Shown here piece by piece: positions 36,185-46,100 of a stretch of 64,000 nt of DNA. Numbering within the stretch: the first letter of the stretch is position 1; each line of letters opens with the position of its first letter. The position numbers and the translations under genes were made by a program. Under the pieces are notes generated by a model. The model saw only the letters and a list, made by a program, of their open reading frames with translations, did not search any database and was not told the DNA's origin. Origin of the DNA: Lutibacter sp. Hel_I_33_5 (GTDB lineage: Bacteria > Bacteroidota > Bacteroidia > Flavobacteriales > Flavobacteriaceae); assembly GCF_007827455.1 (NCBI RefSeq), contig NZ_VISM01000001.1, positions 2,785,001 to 2,849,000 of the forward strand, read 5' to 3'.

Positions 36185-37951
36185 ATGATTAAAAAAATTA
36201 CATTAGTATTCTTTTTAGTAACAACTTTTGGGTTTTCTCAAACAACTTTACTAGATTTTGAGTCTGCAACTACTTGGACAGATTTTGATGGTGGAGCAGT
36301 TACAACTATTGCAAATCCTCAAAATAATTCTGATAATTCTTCAGCTAAAGTAGGTCAAATGGTTAAAAGTGCTGGTCAAACTTGGGGTGGAAGTTGGACA
36401 CAATTAGCTTCTGCACCTGATTTTGCTAATAATAATACACTTACTATGAAAGTATATTCTCCAAGAGTAGGAGCAAAAGTACTTTTAAAAGTAGAGAACG
36501 CTGCAGACGGAGCTATTAATTTCGAAAAGCAAGTAGAAACTACAAAAGCAAATGCATGGGAAACTTTATCGTTTGATTATTCAACTATAAATTCAACAAA
36601 TTCATATGAAAAAGTTATTATAATTTTTGATAATGGAACAATGGGTGATGGTACAGCAAATTTTACTTTTTTAATTGATGATGTAGTTTTATCTAACGTT
36701 GCATCTACAACGACGATTGCTCTGCCTTTAGATTTTGAATCTGCTACAAGTTGGGGAGATTTTGATGGAGGTGCAGTTACCACAGAAAATAACCCAATGA
36801 GTAATGCAGATAATAATTCAGCTAAAGTGGGTAAAATGGTTAAAAGTGCTGGTCAAACCTGGGGAGGAAGCTCTTTAGTGTTAAGTGCTGCAATGGATTT
36901 TGCGAGCAATAATACTTTTACAATGAAGTTTAATTCTCCTAGAGTTGGAGCTAAAGTTCTACTAAAAGTAGAAAATTCTGGTGTACCAGCTGAAAATTTT
37001 GAAAAAGAAGTGTTAACAACCGTTGCTAATGCATGGGAGACATTAACTTTCGATTATTCTGGAATAGATAAAACAAAAAGTTATGACAAATTAGTTGTTA
37101 TCATAGATAATGGTACAATGGGTGATGGTACTGCTAATTTTACTTTTTATATGGATGATATTTCTTTATCTAATGTTGTACCAACAAAAGATCAAATTGA
37201 TTTACCTGTTGATTTTGAAGGTACAACTGTAGACTTTACAGTAACAGATTTTGGAAACAATGAATCTTCTTTAGTTGCAGATCCAACGGATGCAACAAAT
37301 ATGGTTATTAAAACTATCAAAAAGGCAACAGCTGAAACTTGGTCAGGTACTACTGTAGGAAAAGCAAATGGATTTAAAACCGTTATTCCATTTACAGCTT
37401 CAGTTAGAAAAATGAATGTTCGTGTATGGTCTCCAGACGCAAATACTCCTGTTAGATTAAAAGTTGAAGAATCAGGTGATAATACTCATAGTGTAGAAAC
37501 AGAAGTGAATACAACAGTAGCTGGTGGTTGGGAAATTTTAGAATTTGACTTTGATAGTCAAGCTACAGGTACAGCAGCATTTGATGCTACTTATACGTAT
37601 AATAAAGCATCTTTATTTTTCAATTTTGGTACAGACGGAGCTACAGCTGGTGAAAAAATATATTATTTTGATGATGTTAAATTTGGAGCGGCTTCTACTT
37701 CTAGTGTAGTTGATAATGATGTAGCTAAAATAAGTATGTATCCAAATCCTTCTAAAAATAATATTACAATCTCTTCTAAAGAAAAAATTGAAAATATTAC
37801 AATTTATAACATATTAGGTAAATCTATAAGAACTATTAATGTTGATAGTAATTCTAAAAACATAAATGTCTCAGATTTAAATGCTGGTATTTATATGGTT
37901 AAGTATAGTGCTAATGGAAAAATAGGAACTGCTAAATTTATTAAGCAGTAG
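36185..37951 (+). CDS. T9SS-secreted protein with three repeated carbohydrate-binding-like modules
   Basis: Secreted protein of 588 residues. A signal peptide (to GFSQ, residue 19) is followed by three jelly-roll-like modules at about 21-172, 178-332 and 338-500. Modules 1 and 2 are close copies (LDFESATTWTDFDGGAVTT and LDFESATSWGDFDGGAVTT; later GDGTANFTFxxDDxxLSN); module 3 is more divergent (VDFEGTTVDFTVTDFGNNES, ending YYFDDVKFG). The last 75 residues are a type A T9SS sorting domain (YPNPSKNNITISS ... GIYMVKYSANGKIGTAKFIKQ). No catalytic residues are apparent, so I infer a cell-surface or released glucan-binding protein, co-regulated with susC by shared upstream motifs. Own terminator. 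Confidence 0.82.
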   Translation: MIKKITLVFFLVTTFGFSQTTLLDFESATTWTDFDGGAVTTIANPQNNSDNSSAKVGQMVKSAGQTWGGSWTQLASAPDFANNNTLTMKVYSPRVGAKVLLKVENAADGAINFEKQVETTKANAWETLSFDYSTINSTNSYEKVIIIFDNGTMGDGTANFTFLIDDVVLSNVASTTTIALPLDFESATSWGDFDGGAVTTENNPMSNADNNSAKVGKMVKSAGQTWGGSSLVLSAAMDFASNNTFTMKFNSPRVGAKVLLKVENSGVPAENFEKEVLTTVANAWETLTFDYSGIDKTKSYDKLVVIIDNGTMGDGTANFTFYMDDISLSNVVPTKDQIDLPVDFEGTTVDFTVTDFGNNESSLVADPTDATNMVIKTIKKATAETWSGTTVGKANGFKTVIPFTASVRKMNVRVWSPDANTPVRLKVEESGDNTHSVETEVNTTVAGGWEILEFDFDSQATGTAAFDATYTYNKASLFFNFGTDGATAGEKIYYFDDVKFGAASTSSVVDNDVAKISMYPNPSKNNITISSKEKIENITIYNILGKSIRTINVDSNSKNINVSDLNAGIYMVKYSANGKIGTAKFIKQ

Positions 37952-37974
37952 TTAATTATTGAAATAATTATTAT

Positions 37975-38008
37975 AAGCGTTCAATTTATTTTGAACGCTT
38001 TTTTTTGT
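37975..38008 (+). terminator. terminator of the T9SS protein gene
   Basis: aagcgttcaa and ttgaacgctt form a stem followed by eight or more T, 23 bases after the stop. Confidence 0.88.
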
Positions 38009-38031
38009 TATTATATTTTCTGTAATTTTAG

Positions 38032-38715
38032 TTTAAACTTTTTGCAGTAAGAGGAAAAGTAGAATATTTATACAATGAAATACAAATTATAGATATTAAA
38101 AATGAAACAATACAAATTGATAAAACAAATCCACACCAAGCAGTAAACTTTAATTCATTTGTTTATAAGAACCATTTAATAATTGTAGGAGGTTCTGTAA
38201 AAATAAATAAAAAGGGTAAAAAAGTTTTTACAGATAAAATTCATTTGTTCAATTTGCAAAGTGGTGCATGGCATGAAATAGGAAAGATGCCAAATCCAAG
38301 AGAAACTTCAGGTATTCTTGCCGACGATAAAATATTCTTAGTTGGTGGTTATAAAAATAAGCCAGTATCTTTTATTGAATCTTGGGACTTAACAAATAAT
38401 GAATGGAAGTTAGAAGGAGATTTATTTACTGCTTTTAAAAAGCCAGCAATTACAAGTCATAAAAAGAACATTTATATTTATGATTATGGAAAATTATTGA
38501 TTTATAATACTTTAGAAAAATCTTTAAAAGAATATAAGATAGGCCTACATTTAAAAGAAGCAAACATTCATTTCTATAAAAACTCACTTTATATTATTGG
38601 AGGATATATAGTAAAACATTATGGTACTGAACCTGCTACAGGTGTTTATAAAATTAAATTAACTGAATTCGCTAAAACGAAAGTAAATAGATTCAAAAAA
38701 TTAAATAAGCACTAA
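38032..38715 (+). pseudogene. 5'-truncated copy of the kelch-repeat gene
   Basis: The frame is open from just after a stop at 38029-38031, with no start codon fitting the propeller, to the stop at 38715. The first 30 or so codons (LFAVRGKVEYLYNEIQIIDI) are only distantly like the kelch protein at 12908, and the last 196 codons are a close copy of it. The signal peptide, regulatory domain and first propeller blades are missing. An internal ATG at 38245 could give a 156-residue fragment, but it would have no signal peptide. Degraded copy; no function expected. Confidence 0.8.
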
Positions 38716-38915
38716 ATACAAACCTATACATTCATAATGAGGTAGTTTTACCATTTCTAGTAATCGTTTTTCAAGAATAGTGTCAGGTGTTTTAGAATTG
38801 ATTTTTCGAAGTAGAGGAATAACGGTTAATATGTCTTTTGCTGGTATTGGTTTTATGTTGATATTCATTTGATAATAATTTATGTAAATATATTATTTGA
38901 ATTTTATTTTTTTTT
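38127..38915 (+). repeat. direct repeat, right copy (kelch 3' end + GNAT 5' fragment)
   Basis: Counterpart of 13702-14490, same orientation and no gaps. Between 38275 and 38715 only a handful of bases differ from the left copy, whereas 38127-38275 differs at many positions, so identity is not uniform along the repeat. Confidence 0.9.
38701..38868 (-). pseudogene. second truncated 5' copy of the GNAT acetyltransferase gene
   Basis: The minus strand starts at 38868 with the same first residues as the GNAT at 12347, then loses homology at the kelch stop and terminates after 55 residues, exactly as at 14276-14443. The acetyl-CoA loop is absent. Confidence 0.85.
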
Positions 38916-38944
38916 ATATTTTGGATTATTAAAATTTTTAGTTA

Positions 38945-39997
38945 ATGTTAGATAGAATTGCAAACTGGTATCATCTTTCTAAACAGTATTTCTTCACGTA
39001 TAAAGAAGGTTTTTTTAATCTTTCTTTTTTGTCGAATTCTCCAGAAGTTATTATGAAAAGCTTTATAAAAATGCCTTTTGTAAAACATAATGCTGAAGAA
39101 CAAAAAATAAATGTTGTAAATCCATTTGTTTTTGGAGAAAGTTATTATGCAGAATTAGAAGAGGGTTTATGGTTGTTACATTCTACTATTACCTATAAAA
39201 ATAACGTATCTTTTACACCTATTTACGATAAATTTTTACCGTCCGATTATTATTGTTTAACCTTTGGATTTATAGAAAATAACTTTAAATTAAATCATTT
39301 TGAATCTAATAATGTTAAGATAATAAATGAAACTATTTCATTTATTAAACCCAAAAGCGATTATTTGCATTGTCATTTTAAAGGTTCTTCTAGCAAAATG
39401 TTTTTGATTTATTTTAATAAAGATTGGTTAGCTAAAAATATTTTAAACGCTCCAAATGTAAAGCAAAGCACTATAAAGTTATTTGAAAAAGAAACTAATA
39501 ACATCATAAACTATACTATTAAGAGTGAAATTTTTAACAAAATTACATTACCTTTTATTAATTCTTATAAAGAAAATTCTAAAACTAATGTATTAGAACT
39601 AAAGAAATGTATTTACAATTTTTTAGATTATTTTTTTCAAAATTTAAATGATATAGAAAATTTTGAGCCTAAAAGAATAAGTGTAAAAAGTACGCTAAAA
39701 ATAAATAAAATAGAGAACTATTTAATGAGCACCATTTATAATAAGTTTCCAGGTATTGATTTTCTTTCTGAAAAATTTAATGTCTCTCCCACCAAATTAA
39801 AAAATGATTTTAAATCTATCTATAATACCTCAATTTTTAAATATTATCAAGCCAAACAAATGGACTTGTCATTAAAATATTTACTTAGAGGAGAATATGT
39901 AAAAGATATAGCAGCTAAGTTTAATTACCAAAATGTAAGTAAATTTTCTAATGCTTTTAAAAATCATCATGCTGTTCTTCCATCACATTTCAAATAA
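38945..39997 (+). CDS. AraC-family transcriptional regulator
   Basis: A 350-residue cytoplasmic regulator. The C-terminal 100 residues form a tandem HTH of the AraC type: GIDFLSEKFNVSPTKLKNDF for the first helix pair, and YVKDIAAKFNYQNVSKFSNAFKNHHAVLPSHF for the second, with the family FSNAFKxxxxxxPSxF signature. The N-terminal 240 residues show no recognisable sensor domain. It lies 129 bases before the giant T9SS protein gene on the same strand and may control it; the effector is unknown. Confidence 0.85.
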   Translation: MLDRIANWYHLSKQYFFTYKEGFFNLSFLSNSPEVIMKSFIKMPFVKHNAEEQKINVVNPFVFGESYYAELEEGLWLLHSTITYKNNVSFTPIYDKFLPSDYYCLTFGFIENNFKLNHFESNNVKIINETISFIKPKSDYLHCHFKGSSSKMFLIYFNKDWLAKNILNAPNVKQSTIKLFEKETNNIINYTIKSEIFNKITLPFINSYKENSKTNVLELKKCIYNFLDYFFQNLNDIENFEPKRISVKSTLKINKIENYLMSTIYNKFPGIDFLSEKFNVSPTKLKNDFKSIYNTSIFKYYQAKQMDLSLKYLLRGEYVKDIAAKFNYQNVSKFSNAFKNHHAVLPSHFK

Positions 39998-40053
39998 ATG
40001 TCTTATTGGGATATTACTGCCTTTTTAGATTAATTTTTTTTCATTTTTTTAGC

Positions 40054-40061
40054 TATCTTTG
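40054..40061 (+). promoter_or_regulatory. candidate -7 element for the giant T9SS protein
   Basis: TATCTTTG matches TAnnTTTG, giving a leader of about 58 bases before 40126. Confidence 0.5.
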
Positions 40062-40125
40062 ATATAGAATCTGTAAAAAGATTTACCCCTACCAAACCAT
40101 ATTATTAACTATACTATTTTTATTT

Positions 40126-43100
40126 ATGAACAGAAATACTTCTCTCTGTATTTTATTGCTATGTTTATTTTTTTCAAATTTTTCATTTTCACAAATCGCT
40201 AGTGCTCAAACTATAAATTATGACACAGCAGATAATACCAATCTAGGTACTGTAGCCAATGATGGTGAAGGAGGGTCAACAGCGATCACAGGTGTACAAA
40301 TAGATATTATTGCTATAGACGCATCGGGTAATACTACTGGAGTTGATCTAATCTATAATGTTACTGATGTTGGTTTTGGAGCTAAAATAGAAGAAGGAAT
40401 ATCTATCGGAAATGATCCTGCAACTGCTACTTGGAGAGGAATCTCCATTAAAACAAACGATGGAAGTGAATTCGATTTTAACGGATTTGAATCTTGGGAA
40501 TTTGCAGGCGTTGTAACTACTTTAAATGTGCGAGGTTATAAAAACGGTGTAGCAACTGGTACAGGTGCTACTGCTATAACTACAGGAAATGTAGCTAGAA
40601 AAGAACATCCTGCTTCCGATTTTCCAGATGCTGATTTTGGAGATGTAGATGAAGTAAGAATTATAGCTGCTACAGATTACCATGGTACTTTTGATGTGTT
40701 TCTTTTTGGAGCTGTTGCTGGTGCCGGTGGCGGTGGCGGTGGAGGCGGAGGAGGCTCCCCAACCGTGCAATTTACAAATACAAGTTCTTCTAGAACTGAA
40801 AATAATACAGATGGTTTGGGCATAACCTTAGAGTTATCTGTGCCTTTTGTTTCAACAGTTACTGTAGACTATTCAGTATCTGGAACTGCAACTGGAGGAG
40901 GTGTAGATCATAATTTAGCAAATGGGACGGCTACTTTTGATGCTTTTGATACAAGTACTACCACTTTTGCATTCTCAATTGTAGATGATGCAATTTTTGA
41001 AACTAACGAAACAGTTGTCGTTACCTTATCTAATCCTGTAAATGTAACTTTAGGAACTAATACGATTCATACACATACAATAAACGATAATGATACTGCA
41101 GCCCTAACCATTGCAGATGTAAGTGGTAATGAAAATGATGGGAATATCACAGTAACGGCTACTTTAGACAATGCCGTGCAAGGTGGTTTTACAGTAGATG
41201 TAAATACAGCAGACGGTACTGCAACCATAGCTGGAAGTGATTATACAGCAGTAACAAGTCAAACGTTAACTTTTGCAGGAACCGCAGGAGAAACACAAAC
41301 ATTTACAATTACACCTACAGCCGATACAACAGTTGAAACTGATGAGGCATTAACAGTGTCTATGAATAATTTAGCGGCCACAACTTTAGCTGTTACCATT
41401 ACAGATACTGCTACAGTTACAATTAATAATGATGATAGTAGTAATAATGCTCCAACAATTACAGGTACCACTACAGATACAGTAAATGAAGACACTACTT
41501 TAAATTTAAATGATGATATTCAAGTATCAGATGCAAATGCAGGTGATACACAAACGGTAACTATTATTTCAACAAACGGTACAGTTTCTTTAGGCACTAC
41601 AGGAATTACTTTTGGTGGTGGAGGTAATGGAAGCGCAAATTTTACCGCAGCTGGTAGCCTTACAAATATTAATACGGCATTAATAGCTGCAACTTTTTCA
41701 CCCACAGCCAATTTTAATGGAGCTGGTAGCGTACAAATTGTTTCTAACGATGGAACTACGAATTCTAATACGTTAAATATTGCTGTTACAGTAAATTCAG
41801 TAAATGACGTACCAAGTTTTACCAAAGGTATAGACTATCCTGTTAACGAAAATTCAGGCGCGCATACATTTAACGGATGGGCAACCAGTTTAAGTAAAGG
41901 TACTTCTGATGAAAACGGACAAACACTTTCTTTTAATGTAAGTAACAACAATAACGGTTTGTTTAGTGTACAACCTGCCATTGATGCAACTGGTAAGTTA
42001 ACTTTTACTACAGCAACTAATCAATTTGGTGTGGCAACAGTAACTGTAAGTATTTCTGATGATGGCGGAACTGCAAATGGAGGTGTAGATACATCAGCAA
42101 ATCAAACATTTACGATTACAGTTGCAGAAGTAATTGCTTTAAGTATTGCAGATGTTAGCGGAAATGAAGATGATGGAAATATCACTGTAACCGTAACTTT
42201 AGATAGTGCTGTAACAGGAGGTTTTACAGTAGATGTAAATACAGCAGATGGCACAGCAACCATAGCAGATTCAGATTATACGGCAGTAACAAGTCAAACC
42301 TTAACTTTTGCAGGAACAGCAGGGGAAACACAAACTTTTACTATTGCCCCAACTGCAGATACTACAGTAGAACCTAACGAAACATTAACAGTTTCTATGA
42401 ATAATTTTGCAGGATCAAGTACGTATGTAGAGGCTTTTGATACAGCAACAGTTACCATAACCAATGATGATACAGCAACAGTTACTATTGCAGATGTTAG
42501 TGGTAATGAAAATGATGGGAATATAACTGTAACAGCAACCTTAGACAAAGCCGTACCAGGAGGATTTACTGTAGATGTAAATTCTGTAGACGGAACAGCA
42601 ACTATAGCTGATAACGATTATACAGCAGTAACAAGTCAAACGTTAACTTTTGCAGGAACGGCCGGAGAAACACAAACATTTACAATTACACCAACAGCAG
42701 ATACAACAGTAGAACCAGATGAAACTATCACGATAAATCAAAACAATTTAACGGGTACAACTTTAGGAGTTGTAATTACAGATACTGCTACAGTTACTAT
42801 TACTAATGATGATAGTCTACCAGGTATGACTTTTTCATTAATTGGTTCTGCAACTGAAGTAGCAAGTTCGGCAATAGCTAATATTTCTATTTCTAAAGTG
42901 AGCCTTCTAACCATAACCGTAGATTATACAGTTACTGGTACTGCAAGTGCTGGAACTGATTATACTTTAGAAAACGGAACAATAACATTCAATCCTGGTG
43001 AAAATAATAAAGCCATTGTCATTAGTAATATTGTTGACGATGCAATTTTAGAAGAAGATGAAACTGTAATTATCACATTGTCTAATGCAGTAAATGCAAA

Positions 43101-46100
43101 TTTATCGGGTAATAATGAGTTTACATACACAATAATAGACAACGATTCTGCAGCTATTACAATAGCAGATGTCAGTGGAAACGAAAATGATGGAAACATC
43201 ACCCTAACCGCAACATTAGACAATGCCGTGCAAGGTGGTTTTTCTGTTGATGTAAATACAGCAGACGGAACAGCAACTATAGTTGATAACGATTATACAG
43301 CAGTAGCAAGCGAAACGTTAACTTTTGCAGGAACGGCTGGAGAAACACAAACATTTACAATTACACCAACAGCAGATACAACAGTAGAACCAGATGAAAC
43401 TATCACGATAAATCAAAACAATTTAACAGGTACAACTTTAGGAGTTGTAATTACAGATACTGCTACAGTTACTATTACTAATGATGATAATTCTCCTGCA
43501 GTAATAGGAGGTGTTAGTACTGGATTAGTAACAGAAGATTCAGGTTTAACGATAAATAAAGCATTAACAATTACTGATGTAGATACAGGAGAAGATAGTT
43601 TTAAAACAACACCAAAAGTAAATGCAATTTACGGTACATTTACAATAGATGCTAAAGGTAATTGGTCTTACAATTTAGATGATACCAATACAACAATAGA
43701 TGCTTTAAATACTGGCGATACAAAAGAAGATAAGATTACTGTTGAATCTTTAGATGGCACTCAACAAATAATAACCATTACTATAAATGGTATAGATGAT
43801 ATTACTATACCAATTGTTTTTGCAGGTAATGTTTCTGATATCATTACAACAAGTGCAAAATTAAAAGGAATTATAATTTCTAATGGAGGAAGCCCAATAA
43901 TAGAAAGAGGGTTTATTTATTATAAAACGTCAGATAGTTCTAACCCTATAAGAAAAACTTCTAATGCAACTAGCAATCCTTTTGAAGAAACAATAGATAA
44001 TTTAGACCCTCATACAGCATATACTTTTAAAGTTTTTGCTAAAAATGTAAAAGGAACCACAGAAAGTGCAGTAGAAACTTTTACAACCTTAAACACCCCA
44101 CCAGCCTTTACATCTACACCTATATTAAAAGTTAGTCCAGGAGAAACCTATACCTATCCAATAACTACAGAAGATGCAGATGGCGATGCTGTAGAAGTTA
44201 CCTCACAACCCTTACCAAGTTGGTTAACTTTATCTGGAAATGGTATAAAAGGTGATGTTACTACTCTTGCAGGTTCTACGCGTGATTTTGCAGATGCTAA
44301 TGGAACTTCAGCTAAATTTAGTGGTCCTAATGGAGTAGTAATTGATGCAGCTGGTACTATATATGTAGCTGATACTAGTAATCATAGAATCCGAAAGATA
44401 AGCCCTAGTGGAGAAGTAACAACCTTGGCAGGTTCTTCACGTGGATTTGCAGATGGTACTGGAACTTCAGCTCAATTTGATACTCCTAGAGAAGTAGCAA
44501 TTGATCCAGCTGGTACTATTTATGTAGCAGATGCTGGTAATCATAGAATCCGAAAGATAAGCCCTAGTGGAGAAGTAACTACCTTAGCAGGTTCTTCACT
44601 TGGTTTTGCAGATGGTAATGGTGCTACAGCTAAATTTTATTCTCCTTACGGAGTAGCAGTTGATGCAGCTGGTACTGTATATGTAGCTGATCGTAATAAT
44701 TATAGAATTCGAAAGATAAGCCCTAGTGGAGAAGTAACTACCTTAGCTGGTTCTACAAAAGGTTTTGCAGATGGTAATGGAACTTCAGCTCAATTTTATT
44801 TACCTCGAAGTGTAGCAGTTGATGCAGCTGGTACTATATATGTAGCAGATACTGAGAATCATAGAATTCGAAAGATAAGCCCTAGTGGAGAAGTAACTAC
44901 TTTTGCAGGTTCTACACGAGGTTTTGCAGATGCTAATGGAACTTCAGCTCAATTTAGATATCCTTATGGAGTAGCAGTTGATGCAGCTGGTACTATATAT
45001 GTAGCAGATAATGAGAATCATAGAATTCGAAAGATAAGCCCTAGTGGAGAAGTAACTACCTTAGCTGGTTCTACACAAGGTTTTGCAGATGCAAATGGAG
45101 CTTCAGCTCAATTTAGATTTCCTATAGGAGTAGCAGTTGATGCAGCGGGTACTATATATGTAGCCGATACTAATAATCATAGAATACGTAAAATTTCTGG
45201 AGGTACAGTTTTAACAGGTACAGCACCCAATGAAATAGGTACACATACTATTATCTTAACAGCAAATGATGATAATGGTGGCGTAACTAAACAAGAGTTT
45301 ACTATTAAAGTAAACACCCCACCAGCCTTTACATCTACACCTATATTAAAAGTTAGTCCAGGAGAAACCTATAGTTACCCTATAACTACTGAAGATTTAG
45401 ACGGAGATGATGTAACGGTAACAGCAACTACAAAACCAGAATGGTTAACAATTATAGGCAGTAGTGTTGCAGGGGAAGTAACTACCTTAGCAGGTTCTTC
45501 ACTTGGTTTTGCAGAAGGTAATGGTGCTACAGCTAAATTTTATAATCCTTTAGGAGTAGTAGTTGATGCAGCTGGTACTGTATATGTAGCAGATACTAAC
45601 AATCATAGAATCCGAAAGATAAGCCCAAGTGGAGAAGTAACTACCTTAGCAGGTTCTACATCTGGTTTTGCAGATGGTAATGGAGCTTCAGCTCAATTTA
45701 ATTTTCCTAGAGGAGTAGCAATTGATGCAGCTGGTACTATATATGTAGCAGATGAATTTAATCATAGAATCCGAAAGATAAGCCCAAGTGGAGAAGTAAC
45801 TACCTTAGCAGGTTCTACAGCTGGTTTTGCAGATGGTAATGGAGCTTCAGCTCAATTTAATTCTCCTTACGGAGTAGCAGTTGATGCAGCTGGTACTGTA
45901 TATGTAGCAGATACTAACAATCATAGAATCCGAAAGATAAGCCCAAGTGGAGAAGTAACTACCTTAGCAGGTTCTACATCTGGTTTTGCAGATGGTAATG
46001 GAGCTTCAGCTCAATTTAATTTTCCTTTAGGAGTAGCAGTTAATGCAGCTGGTACTATATATGTAGCAGATGAATTTAATCATAGAATCCGAAAGATAAG

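Noticed and set aside
40736..40756. Run of GGT/GGA codons that might indicate a sequencing artefact or slippage site
   Set aside because: It encodes an in-frame Gly linker with continuous coding on both sides, as in other T9SS proteins; slippage is possible but unsupported.
41259..43223. Several minus-strand open frames of 78-101 residues rich in Val and Ser
   Set aside because: They are the reverse reading of Calx-beta repeats; the regular composition keeps stops away.
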